NCBI GenBank assembly: GCA_950295325.1
Contig: OX485807.1
Span: 250,501 to 314,500, forward strand
Direction: 5' to 3'
DNA from: Polytrichum commune
Lineage: Eukaryota; Streptophyta; Polytrichopsida; Polytrichales; Polytrichaceae
DNA length: 64,000 nucleotides
Position 1 is the first letter of the stretch, and every line of letters begins with the position of its first letter. Positions 1 to 11,235 of the stretch are shown here, one piece after another. Below the pieces are notes generated by a model. That model was not told the DNA's origin. It worked only from the letters and a program-made list of their open reading frames with translations, and ran no database searches. A program made the position numbers and the translations under genes.

Positions 1-966
1 ACTGCCTTGGCTGATAGTCTCTTCACCTGCCCCCGTTGCACTTTCCCTTGACTCTTTTTCTTTACGATCTCTCATAAGTATCTCTCCTAATGTTTCAACT
101 TTGTGCGTTCCATTAGGAACTGTTACACCTTGTAACCGTTGTATGTGTCCCGCATTTAAATCTATGGGACTTTCAGTTGTATTCAACCTTCCAGCAGCAT
201 CCACTTCTCCACCCTCAATTACTTCTGGTAGTCTATCTGACTGCTTATCAACTTCAAGATCTACAGTGTCATTCTGAGAGACCCCTACAGTTTCAGGAGC
301 TTCATTTGAAGACTCTATAAGCGTCAGACCCTCAAACAGAGTGTCCTCACTTGCAATTTCATTAGTAACCTCTGAATTTCCCTTCTCTTCAATACTTTCC
401 ACATCTCCAGTCAAACTCTCAGGCATACCCTCACTATCAACAGCAGAATTGTTACTGTCCATCAACCCCTCAGAGTTTGGATTTGATTCAACATTACCCA
501 AATACCCTTCAACAGAATTATTTCTCTTGTGCATAGGCTCCTCAATCTCTTCCACTTGCAGTATAGCGAGCCCCTCAAAGAGAGCAATTTTCTCACCCAC
601 CTTTTTCTCAGAAACATCCCCCTCATTCAGGGGCTCATAAGATTCTTCCTGCAATTCATGGTCCAGTGATACAGGTGTGGTTTCCTGATTGCCATTAGCA
701 ATTTGCCCCTCTCTTGTTGTCATCTCCACAGGCATGACACCACCCTCCTTAGAATCCAAAAATGGTGCAAATGGCTGCTCTGGGACCAGAGGCTCCAAGA
801 GTTGCCCTCCCTTCACAGTAGCTTCTGTTGGCACAGTGCTAACCAGGGGCAGTAAAGTACTCTCAGGTACTGAATCCTTTGCAGGCAGTAACAGATCTTG
901 TGCCATGGGGAAGGGGGTAACTTCCTGCACATACTCTATTACACTCTCTTCCCCTTGTGTCGCCAT
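1..966 (-). CDS. Acidic protein of unknown function (3' part beyond window edge)
   Basis: The minus strand is open without a stop from about 1029 to the left edge. The in-frame stop TAG at 1030-1032 lies upstream, and the first good start is ATG at 964-966 (context GATATGGCG, a plant-like start). At least 322 codons are present and the frame continues off the window. The product is rich in Glu, Asp, Ser and Asn and poor in hydrophobic blocks. No signal peptide or membrane segment is visible. It contains a weak internal repeat: LFEGLAILQVEE (about residues 143-154) and LFEGLTLIESS (about residues 221-231). I recognise no family. The codon pattern (continuous frame over 1 kb, acidic bias) argues for real coding sequence; the plus-strand frames at 341-640 and 689-1033 are its antisense shadows. 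TTAG at 1030-1033 could also be a splice acceptor, in which case the exon starts at 1029 and upstream exons lie to the right. Confidence 0.6.
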   Translation of the reverse strand, partial: MATQGEESVIEYVQEVTPFPMAQDLLLPAKDSVPESTLLPLVSTVPTEATVKGGQLLEPLVPEQPFAPFLDSKEGGVMPVEMTTREGQIANGNQETTPVSLDHELQEESYEPLNEGDVSEKKVGEKIALFEGLAILQVEEIEEPMHKRNNSVEGYLGNVESNPNSEGLMDSNNSAVDSEGMPESLTGDVESIEEKGNSEVTNEIASEDTLFEGLTLIESSNEAPETVGVSQNDTVDLEVDKQSDRLPEVIEGGEVDAAGRLNTTESPIDLNAGHIQRLQGVTVPNGTHKVETLGEILMRDRKEKESRESATGAGEETISQGS

Positions 967-1032
967 ATCTACAAAACCCTCCTCGTACCCTTCCTCTTCC
1001 AACAGAATTTTCCGATTTTCAAGGAGAGACTA

Positions 1033-4000
1033 ATTTTTTAACTCCACATTTGTAGAGCATAAACCTCCGAACTGGAGTGGAAAACAACATGTGAGTACAA
1101 ACATCACACTATAAACAACAAGAGCAAAAGATGGCATAGTTTACAGAAGCCTCCAAGATCATCGACACAACTTGGTGACATATTGGTATCAAGAAAAAGG
1201 AAACACCGTGTTCTGGCTTAATAGATCATGAAATTTCTAACTTTGTGTAATTTTTGATGATTTCCTTGTTTTAATATGGATGGTTCATATCTATTTGTAA
1301 ACTCTTCCTTTGTCTTTTTGCTTTCTCACTCATGTAATAGAACAATCACTGATCTACAATATTTTATTTGACCTCTATGCTATTCCATTCTTACACCAAG
1401 CTACAGGAATACCAAAGTTAAACAGATTAGTACCAAGATGTGGCTTATATTTTAGCTAGATTTCTTGTCTGGTTCATAGAAATTCCACGAGACCCGCTTC
1501 AAACTGTTTTCCAGAGATATTCCATCATTGTTATTGATACCACATAGCACTCAATTATATACAAGCTTCACTCTTATTTCCTGACAACTCCAGAACTTCG
1601 TTGTAAAACTGCCATGAAATCCAAATTATTGTAAATTACAGAATATTCATGAAGTTCACATAGTGGGCGCCCTTGATTACGACTTACAATATTCAACACT
1701 TCATTAAAGCAAAAATCACTTCATCGAAGAGCTAAGATTGCAATATTTTAGCTCTGATCTTTGAAGGTAAAGATAGAAAATTAGGACTCTTTTTGTGCTG
1801 CTCAGGATTTGCAGATCCTTTTTGCTTCAAATACAACTATTGCTCTTCCCAAAGCACTTATGCAAGTACGTTGACTGTGAAAGCTTGCATGTAGTGGCTG
1901 CATTGTCACTTCACATTATTAACTGGATTACCCCAGAGTTTTTAAAAGTGAGATTATATGAGACTTCAGTAGGATAAGTAACAAACAGATTCTCAAATGA
2001 ATTTTTAAGAATTATAAACCCTATTTTCAACAAATGGTTTTGAGCTAGAATCTGTAACAAATGACATACCTTCATAGGTCGGTATCAAGGCACTCATCAG
2101 CTTCACATGCACACTCCTTTACAATATATCTTCAACCCTGCTTGCACAGGATAGCATTGCACATTGAGTTGATTGTTAAGCACAAAATATATAAACAGAA
2201 TATTTAGACAGAGAGTATCTGCTTAAAAGCACACCTTCTTAAACCTGTCTGCTTAAAGCCCAGCTTCAGGTTCTGGACTATCGACAACAAGGATATGCAC
2301 AAACTTCAAATTTTGTAAATTTCCCTGATAGAAGTGATCTCTCCTATTGATCCATACACATAGAACTGATCTCTCCTATTAACAAGAACACACAAATTTA
2401 TTGGGGTAACAAGTTTGTAGATTTTATGATTCTGTATGTTAGATTCCCTCACCTCTGCAATTAAATAATATGAACTCCCTCCACCCAATTCACCATAACG
2501 AAAATCCTCATAATCCTCACATTGAGTTTTCATCTGCTACTCAGAACTGATCTTTCATAATGACTAAACTCACCCACCATTGCCATCAACCTTACAGTGG
2601 CAATGCAGGATTTCTAGTCACATGTGTTGTTTCCATTGAAAGTATAGAAAAACTTGCATCTTTGCCAGCCATGACACAGACAAATAACCAATTCACCATT
2701 ACATAGGTCAGTCTTGAATTCCGTGATTTGCATGGGCTCATACGGTGGACAACATAACAAATGAAGTTATGCAGCCAAGGACTAAGGATCAATAGAAAAT
2801 GTGAAAGGTGACTACTCTCCTGTACATTGTAGGAGGGCACATTTGATCCAACGAAACACACTGTGATATCTATAACTCAACTTGGATGTATAACCACAGC
2901 TGATCCACAGCAACATTGACCAAGTATATAGGCCAAAAAATTTATGCAATTTCTTTTGTGCTTTAATAGGAATAAACATGTGATACAGTAAGTCTCGTCA
3001 AGAACCCTAAACCCCAAGAAACACCGTCCAAATACCTCAGATCAACTCAGGTAAATCTATAACATTTGGGACGATGTGGCATCCAAAGAAAGCTGACAAA
3101 AATATAAAGACTTCCACTTAGCATCTGACTGAAAGAGTCAGTGCACCTAAAGACCTCAAGAGAATGTATACCACAAGGAGACAAAGAAGTGGGTCAGAAG
3201 CTTGTAGCAGATGTAACTCCAAAAAGAGATCACCTGGAAAGGGAACTAGTTTTACAGTCTTAGCCTTATAACCTTGTAGCAAAAAATTTAGAATAGATGC
3301 AATAGACTTATTTTAGATATTGATATGAACTTTTGATTACAAAGATAATGGCATTGCATGTGGAGCTGTTTGCACACCAAACTGATGGGCGGCATATAGT
3401 ATAATGTCTTGCAATGCATCATGTCTAGGTCTTGCAAACCAAAACTCCACAAGGTGTTTCCTATTTGTTATATTGTTCACTATCCTAGACCAATTCCAAG
3501 CAAAATTTCTTGCCCTCACTGCAATTGCCATGATTTTGGACACGCATTAATTGATAGCCATGGCACTGGATAATACAATATGCCAACATCTTCCTTCGAG
3601 ACGGACTAGTCTTACCCTCATTGCCCGGGTTAAATTCTCACATTTGTAAGAGGTATATGTCATTATCCAGAAGCATTTCTCTTTCAATTTATTCTGTAAT
3701 CGTTGGTTGCCACATATGGCAAACCAACCACTAAAACTATCGAATTTCAGACGACCGATCATGTAAATACCTTCACCATGTAAGAGAATAGAAGGGACTT
3801 TTTCTAGTTGCACGGATCGGGTGGAGCCAAAATATCTATTCCTGATCAAGGAAAACTATTCTCTCAGCGTGACACATCGTAAGGTAGCTCTGCTAGGCAC
3901 TATCTACTACACGACTTGTATGCAAATACTCGCGTCTCGGTTAAAAAACAGGCACACGATTCTTCAAGGAAACTAATTTCACCTGAATCACACTCCTGAC

Positions 4001-4960
4001 GAGAGTGAAAACGTGCACCCAAGAATCTTTCCACTGCATTTCCTCCCAAGACTTGCGTGGGACAATTTTATAGACTTCTGTGATAGTTGAACTCTCAGCA
4101 ATCTGAAATGGGGAGAATGAAAGAAAAATCTACAACTCCAAAGATTACTCGAACAGAGCCAGTCCACCAAAGAGCGAGTTTCAGCAATCTATGAAGTTGA
4201 TCTCTACGTCACTCGTTGCTTGCAGAGCACAATTTCCAGACCTGATGTAGTCGTCAAAATTAGCAAATCCAAGAATGCAATTCTGCCATGCTTCTTCTCA
4301 CTGATGTTCGCAATGTGAAGTCGAGAGGAAAATCATTGTCCCATGGATTTTATTCTCCATTGTACTGACAAAAGAGAATCTGATGGGCCAACGTGACGGA
4401 CTCTGTGCAAAAATACACAAATATTTTGTCTCCTGCCTCGAAGTCAGAATACACAATTAGGGATCTGACTGAACACTTAACGCATCACGTCACGACTTTT
4501 GCCTCAGCATTCATCCATCCGAATTAACTCAACAGCAGTTACAGGTTCACTCTTATATCTGCTGAGTGGATCGAAGTTGAAAAGCTCGCGCCTAACTTAC
4601 TACCAAGTGGAGGCATATCGAGGCAAGTTTGAAACCCTAATGTGCAGTAGAGGTGACTCGACGATCTCCCATTGATCATCCGTATAAGAAAGTAAGGGGA
4701 GGGAGACAAACACAAGTGAGTTACTTACTCACTGAATCAAGGTTGAGAGCTCCTTGAGAGGCTCCTGATCTTCATTGTGAAGCAATCGTGAGGATGGCGG
4801 AGCGCATTGAATCCCTTACGATCGCCATAAGTGTAGAGAACAGTGCGTCGTATTACCAAAGTCTCTGTGTAAGCTTATTACTTACTTAAAGAGTCTGGCG
4901 ATCGATAACTTCCCTCAAGCGCCTGCCTGCCTGCGTGCCTGCTCGCCCGCGTGTGCGTCT
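1033..4960. other. Intergenic or 5' region of the left-edge gene; no gene identified
   Basis: No recognisable coding sequence. Between 4200 and 4960 the composition becomes more GC-rich, with CCTGC/GCGT-rich simple sequence at 4917-4955, which could be a promoter or 5' leader for the minus-strand gene at the left edge. Two adjacent minus-strand frames (3547-3849 and 3337-3543) are open but match nothing I know. A short plus-strand frame begins at ATG 4794 and runs 34 codons. None of these is called. Confidence 0.4.
4632..4640 (+). promoter_or_regulatory. Telo-box motif AAACCCTAA
   Basis: An exact AAACCCTAA stands in the GC-richer block right of the left-edge gene. In plants this motif is frequent in promoters of translation and growth genes. 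Its link to a particular gene here is only inferred. Confidence 0.3.
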
Positions 4961-5225
4961 GTGTAGGATATGACTTAACTCACTTTTATTAATCCTTTAT
5001 TGAGTGCCAAGGACCGGACCTTCCTTTATATTGGTCAAACTTGATGCATTCCTCCTCCATAGCTATCATTCTAGGGCTGCCAAATTCCAACAATGGTCAG
5101 GCAGGTAATTAAGCGGCTCGTTAATTAACAAACACTTTTAGCAGGGCATCCACTTCCCGTACGATATGAATTAGGCAATTAAGTAAAGTAAGATAGTGCG
5201 AGTTGATTAGCAAATCCCAAAATTC

Positions 5226-5330
5226 CAGTGTCCATGGAGGTTTTTGGGCATAATCGGTCAAGATCCTACTGTTTCCAAATCCAACCGGTTACATGTTGTG
5301 ATCTTTTGGTTTCTCTCCAAACACATGTGG
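5226..5330 (+). repeat. Dispersed repeat, CCGGTT-containing (copy 1)
   Basis: The segment containing TTTTTGGGCATAAtCGGTcA, AGATCCTA, and CCAACCGGTTACATGTTG is repeated in direct orientation at about 20224-20325 with roughly 80 percent identity by eye. It is non-coding, and termini are not clear. Confidence 0.6.
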
Positions 5331-7079
5331 TTTTTGGGTGATTGTTCGAGATCCACACTAAACCCACGCCACTCAAATAGAGGTGGTAATTTAAGATGAG
5401 TGACGGAATTATACCTGTTGACCTTGGACTTAAGGGGGATGGCATTCAACCCAACCACAAAAAACTAATATCATTAAATCGTGCTCAATAATCATGTATT
5501 GATTCCAATACAATGTCCACCACCTTAATATCATGTTCCCGGATTTGTTTTGGGTCGTCTATTCATGAATTTAGAAGTCGTATGATTTTTGTATCTAAAA
5601 TTCAAATAAGACATGTTTTGGTATGTTGGAATTCCTTATTCAAGCATTTATGATATCATAGTATATTTACCGTGTTTTATTTATAGGTATTTTATTATTG
5701 TAATATAGATTGTAGATTCGGCAATCCCGTATTCTAAGGAAATTCTTAAAGTACAAACTTCCAAAAAAATTTGATTTTTCTATAATTACTTCAATTACTG
5801 CCGAAGTGGTAAATGTGCTACAATTATCAATTAGGATCTCTTTAATTCAATAATTGCATCTATGCTCAATTCTTAAAGTGGTTGTTATAACACCACCTAC
5901 CTTGTACGTAGAGGGTCAATCGGGAGAAATGAGAAGGTATGGCATTCTAGAGGGGGGGGGGGGGGGTAGTGACACTTGTTTGTGAGAACCCTAACATAAA
6001 ACCAAGATTGAACTTCATCTACCTTTGTTTCAAGGGATCCTGACAATTCATACTAAGTTTGTTGGAGGATTATGTTGGGAATATTTATGATGAGTTTGGA
6101 AATGGTAGTCTACATGGGAACGAATTGGGTTCATTGTAGAAGGGTAGCATATGACCATTGCTTGGTCTTGGCACGGCAAGGTGGCTATGTGGGCTTAGTT
6201 GGGGGGATCATGGTGTTGCATCTAGTCAAACTTATCTTACATTAGACACCTTGAATGATCCATCGAATTTTAGCTAATTGGGCGGACATAAGATGCACCT
6301 GCAAATATTGGATGGTTGCTTGTGCCCTTAGAGAATAACTTCAATGTAAGAAGTGGGGGAGGGGTGATTGGAGGCACTATAAGCATTGGGGGGGGGGGGG
6401 AAACAATCTTATTATTGGCTGTGGGTTTAACTAGGATTCGAGTATATTTGGATTTATGCATGAATCTTGGACAATTCTAGCTGCCAATATGATGTACAAT
6501 AGATCGCAAACTACACAAGTATGATGGTTGGCAAACATGAATACAAACTTTTGAAGTTGTAGTTGTTGTGTTGTTGCTTTTGCTATTGACGTTTGTTGTT
6601 TTTGTCCCCACAAGTGCGCATCCCTTATTGTTTTTTGGACAAGTGGTTTGTCCAAATATACTCAAATGTCACTTGTTTACTCCTTGGTTTGTTTAGCCTT
6701 GTGTACCATGTTAAGGGAACTTCATTTGCATGTCAATATTTTGTGCATTCAATTGCTTTAGCCTCTTCATGGATTTGCTAATTTTTAGAAATTTCAATGA
6801 ATTTTTGTAAGGACATTATGAAGTGCTATTTTTTTGTTATTGTAGCTTCTACCTTGTGACACCCATTTCTCATTAAATTGTAAGGTAAGTGGGTATGATT
6901 TGGTTATTTGTCTTAATTAAATACCTATGCTTAAAGTGGTGTGTTGTTATGTGTGAATCTTAGAACAAACATCAGAAAACCATGTAATTAAAAGAAATTG
7001 TACTATGTGCTCAAAAGAAATTTGTTAAATTTCAACATTCAACACAATAATTGAAAGGGAGGGAAAACAACTAAAGTAC

Positions 7080-7290
7080 AATCATCTTAAAAGAATGATA
7101 TTCTTCACTTTGATAGTGGATATTCAAATACATGTTGATTGTTAAACCTATAACGGATAACAAGTTTTGAGCATGCAATTCAATCCCTTTTCAATGCATA
7201 CATTTCTAATGTCCGTTCTTAGATTTGCACCTAACTACCCACCACTTAAATGTAGGTGTCTGATAAATATAATTAACCGAATGAAGCCCG
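7080..7290 (+). repeat. R1 dispersed repeat, partial copy a
   Basis: Shares the ordered landmarks of the R1 family: GTTGATTGTTAAACCTATAAC, then TTTTGAGCATGCAATTCAAT, then TTAGATTTGCACCTAAC, then ACCACTTAAATGTAGGTGTC. The 5' part present in full copies (for example 38975-39360 and 58905-59275) is missing. Confidence 0.55.
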
Positions 7291-7311
7291 CTTACTCATA
7301 CATAATGAAGC

Positions 7312-7320
7312 AAACCCTAG
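7312..7320 (+). promoter_or_regulatory. Telo-box-like AAACCCTAG upstream of RPS9M
   Basis: One mismatch from AAACCCTAA, 324 bases upstream of the RPS9M start codon. Such elements are common in promoters of plant ribosomal-protein genes. A role here is inferred only. Confidence 0.3.
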
Positions 7321-7643
7321 GCATTTGAGGATTAGATCAAAATCATCCAACTAATCAACCATCATTTGTCATCCATCCATCCCCTTAGGAAAAACCTCAC
7401 ATCCAGAGCACCTTCTTATAGCAGGAATGGAGAGGGGAGAGAAAGGAGGAAGGTGCCATCGAAGCAAAGTTGGAAGAAGGAAGGAAGCAGTTGAATGACC
7501 AAGGGAGACGAAGACTCGGACGCCGAGATCATCAACCCTATTAATTTATGCACTGGAGTTCGCTCTGTTTCTCTCGCATTCTCGATGCAAAGGCCTGACT
7601 GATTGATTGACCGACTGACTAACTGAATCGATAGTCCTCGCCG

Positions 7644-10479
7644 ATGGCAATGGGGTGGGGAAGAATGTGGGGGGGCCTGCTGCGCCACAAGTGCGCGGCC
7701 AATGCGTTGACGAGGCACATGAAGCTGTCCGCCGAGGTGCCTGTCTTGCTTTCGTCGCAACGTGGCATCAAGTGCGGCTCAAATGCACTTTCCGGAGGTG
7801 AGGACCACAAATAATTGCATTAGTAGCAGCAAGTGTTGTGTGTGCTCCTTAAATCCTAAGTTACCTTACTCCACTGGCCGCACTCTTGTACAGAGTCTTC
7901 CTGGATTGGGGAGAAATAGGGAGCTTTATGCAGGTTGCAATCTGTTGCCTGGTTGCTGATGGCAGCACATGCTTGATTGCTAGCAATTTTGTTCCTTAAA
8001 CCCTACACCACTGACTGTACAGAGAGTTTTAGGGTTTAAGTTCGGAAATGCTGGTCTTGAAACCATGCGGAGAGTGTTCATTGAGGATCTTCTTATTCTG
8101 ATATTCTGTGCACGAGACTTACGTCATGGTTTGCTCTCATGACCTCGTTGCGTCTTGCCGGAATTGAGAATGTTCGGGAGATTATTCCTGGTTGCAATCT
8201 GTTGCCTGGTTGCGTGATGGCAGCACGTGCTTGATTGCTAGTAATTGTGTTCCTTAAACCCTATGCCAGTGGCGGCTCTCTCTTGCAGAGTCACTTGGGG
8301 TTCAGGTTTGGAGATGCTGGTCTTCAACGATGCTGAGTGTGTTGCTTTCAGGATCGTCTTATTCTGATAATCAGTACATGACACACAAGTCATGGTTTCA
8401 GTTAACATTTTAACTGACCATCAATGATCAGGAGCTTTTAGCTGTTGCCTGGTTTTGTGATGGCAGCACATGGTTTGATTGTTAGCAATTGTGTTCCTTA
8501 AACCCCACTTCATTGGCCGCTCTCTCTAACAGCATCTTGTAGGGTTCAAGTTTGGAAATGCTGGTCTTGAAACTATGCGGAGATTGTTCCTGTGAGGATC
8601 TTCATATTCTGATGTTTTGTACACAAGACTTAAATCATGGTTCAAGTTACCTTTTTATTCATTCTCATGTTGCGTCCTCCTGGATTTGAAAATAATAGGT
8701 GCTTATTCCTGAGTGCAATCTGTTGCCTGGTTTTGTGATGGCAGCCGGGTCTACTGAACCACCACCGACTCCTGGTAGCTTCGGCCAGTTGTTAGCGGCC
8801 TCAGGTTTATCGGAAGATGCCCTGGACAGCCTAATAGCTTTGAAAGATTTCACGGGCATTGAGGGTCTACCCCCTTTGGAACTTATTGAAGAACAGGATG
8901 AAGAGAAGGAGCAGAAGGCGATGCGAAGAGAGATTGAGAGGCGGAGACAGGAAGAGATAGATAAAACACGTGTGAAGCAAGTAGATGCATTGGGGAGGGC
9001 GTATGCCACAGGGAAAAGGAAAACCAGCATTGCCAGGGTGTGGCTCTCTGAGGGGGCAGGAAAGTTCACAATCAACGGGAAGCCTCATGATCTCTACTTT
9101 CCTGATGTTGCCAATCGAGTTTCAATGCTGGAGCCTTTTTCTCAAACCAACACTCTTGGGGTGTTCAATGTGTGGTCAACTGTTAAGGGAGGCGGCACCA
9201 CAGGTCAAATAATCTAATAATGGCTATACTACATTATTTTTTGCATAAGAGAAGCACCTCCTTGTAGCAGAAGTGGCATCAAATTCAGCAGTGTTGACAA
9301 TTTTTTTTTCATGAAAACCTTGCAGCGAAGTGTTGTGTTTGCAGTGTTGGCTGTTTCACTGAGATTTGGTAGCCTTGACATGTGCTCTTTGTATTGCGAC
9401 CAGTGATTGACTCTTGTAAATGCTGTGAGATGAAAATTTCAGGTCAGTCAGGGGCAATCCGGCATGGCATCAGCAAAGCTTTGCAACTTTATGATCCCAG
9501 TCTACGACCTCTTTTGAAGACAGGTAAAAGCAAGCACCTCTCTGGGCCTTTTCATTGTGCCAATTGCAAACTGAAAAACTTCATCTTGTCAGCATCCACA
9601 GTCAGTAATAAGATGTTCAGAAGATAAACATACTCACTCTGTCTTGCAGGCTGATAATAGCCTCTGCTTATGATAAGGAATAAATCCAATTCAACAGGAG
9701 GTGTAGTATGACAAGTTTGCTGGAAATTGCTTTGAGACACTTGGCATTCTTATGGTTTAGCTCGCCTCCAGAGGGCAAGAAAACATTTGGTAGAGTATGT
9801 CTTTTGTCTTCTAGGAGACAGAAGGGACTTAGAAGATAATTGTTGCATTAATGGCTCCTGGTTTTAGTCAATGATGGTTTACTCATCTTCTTCTTACAGT
9901 GTGAAGCTGATGAGTCAGTGGAAATCAACGACTTTTAGTGTAGATGATAGTACCGTATGTTGGGCATGAAAACATTTTTTTATGTTTGTCTATGCTAATC
10001 TTCCACTAATGTCTATGATGAGGATGTTGCAATATTTAGAAGCATATAATATTGGTATGCCTTGTCAAGAGTTCAATCACTTGATTATTTATCACTTTAT
10101 TGAGCTCTTGACACCACAAAAGCATGGCAGTCACTGTGGTGTGGTGCTTGCCTTTGCCATGCATGATGGAAGTCACAGTTTCCTAGTTGGACGACATTCT
10201 GGCTTCTTGAATGCTATTTGCAAGACACAGTCTAACCCCTCTTCTTGGTAAGATGGAATGGGGATTGGTACCTTGTGTGCAGCAGCTGTTGTCTCACAAC
10301 TATCTTTGAGGGGTCATATGGACTGGAGGGATATAAGAATCACTTTGAGAGCAACATGTCTGACCACATCCCGTGCTTGTGTAACAGCTGGTATGTTGAC
10401 AAGGGACCCTCGTGTTGTGGAACGGAAGAAGCCTGGAAAAGCGAAAGCTCGAAAGAGTTTCCAGTGGGTGAAGAGATAG
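7644..10479 (+). CDS. RPS9M: Mitochondrial small-subunit ribosomal protein uS9 (RPS9M)
   Basis: Component of the mitoribosomal small subunit; its C-terminal basic tail reaches the decoding region. Exons (CDS): 7644-7797, 8745-9203, 9443-9523, 10388-10479, summing to 786 nt, 261 aa plus TAG. Every junction keeps frame (phase 1 each time). Exon 1 encodes a presequence rich in Arg, Lys, His and Ser with no acidic residue before position 30, typical of mitochondrial targeting. Exon 2 opens at the CC of an Ala codon and carries the uS9 core start [18 protein letters not shown] (about residues 135-152). Exons 2-3 join to give [17 protein letters not shown], the family signature, and exon 4 ends in [17 protein letters not shown], the conserved uS9 tail. 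The acidic coiled segment before the core is usual for the plant mitochondrial form. The start is chosen because the presequence exon ends at a clean GGAG|GTGAGG donor. Alternative start: the in-frame ATG at 8738, which would lose the presequence. Confidence 0.9.
7932..8744 (+). repeat. Tandem repeats filling RPS9M intron 1, each with a copied acceptor context
   Basis: The segment ending GTTGCCTGGTT-n-GTGATGGCAG occurs at 7958-7965, 8216-8223 and 8459-8466 and finally at 8737-8744, where it is the true splice acceptor. Spacings are 258, 243 and 278 bases. Between them the units share CTTGATTGCTAGCAATT, GTGTTCCTTAAACCC, TGGAAATGCTGGTCTTGAAAC and the TCTTATTCTGAT region. A more diverged partial unit starts near 7816. 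Using any upstream copy as acceptor would bring an in-frame stop within a few codons. Confidence 0.85.
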
Positions 10480-10959
10480 CTGCTGAATGATTCTTCACAG
10501 CTAATTTGTATCCTGGAAGCCATACCCTCTACCAATCGACTTGGGTGTATGCATCACAATCTCAATTTGAGGCCAATTAAAGATGCAAATGCAGTCTACA
10601 CTGGGTGTAGTTTCATACAGATAAGTCACGACAACAATTTTGATAGGGTAAATGTATTCCAACCAAGGGCGAATTTGGATTATGTTATGACAACAGACTT
10701 GAAACCTCGAAGTGCGGGGGTCAAGTGTTGGATCCCAGGCATGAGACTGGCAATGGTTTGTGCATTTACTTGTGCTTCTCCGACCAGGTAGGTCACAGAA
10801 ATAGAATGGCATGCAGTGTAGTTCCTGTAGAACTCATTCACACAACTTGATGTGGGATGTCACATGTAAAGCCATTGAAGAAACTACCCCTGGAGGAAAA
10901 AGTGCTCTGTTTTATTTCTGATCCATAAGAGAACTTGGATAATGTTATCCAGTTTGATA

Positions 10960-11235
10960 TACACATATAGTTTCTTGAGGCCTTGGTGACTTAGGCACCT
11001 CAGTTGGAATGTCCAAAAATTTGGGCATGTAAACATGGAAATGGTTTTGCACTTTCAACACTTAAAGCCTCTATTTGAAGCTGTTGAAATCCTGGACATC
11101 ATGAACATGTGCATTGGTGGGGTGTGAATTGTTTAGCGGCAAAGTGGTTATGTCAGGTAATATTTCAACACGTGCTTAGATGTCAGATATTATTTATGCA
11201 TGTATTTCACACATTTCATGGATAAGTGTCCATTT
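10960..11235 (+). repeat. R5 dispersed repeat, copy 1
   Basis: Resembles 25160-25400 in the same orientation: GTTGAAATCcTGgACAtcATG AACA followed by a GGTG-rich stretch, then TTATGTCAGGTAATATTTC, then GATGTCAGATATTATTTATGC and TATTTCACA. Similarity is moderate; ends are not defined. Confidence 0.45.

Larger units (their letters stand above)
4961..7643. other. Intergenic region before RPS9M
   Basis: AT-rich, no coding sequence identified. It holds the CCGGTT repeat at 5226-5330, a 15-G run at 5952-5966, a second G run near 6389-6400, and a partial copy of the dispersed R1 family at 7080-7290. The frames at 6270-6781 overlap each other on both strands and look random. The promoter and 5' leader of RPS9M must lie in the last few hundred bases. 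Confidence 0.5.

Noticed and set aside
3337-3849. Two adjacent minus-strand frames of 100 and 68 codons
   Set aside because: Faintly kelch-like wording (GEGIYMIGRLKFDSFSGW) but no repeat pattern, no splice logic joining them and no recognised family.
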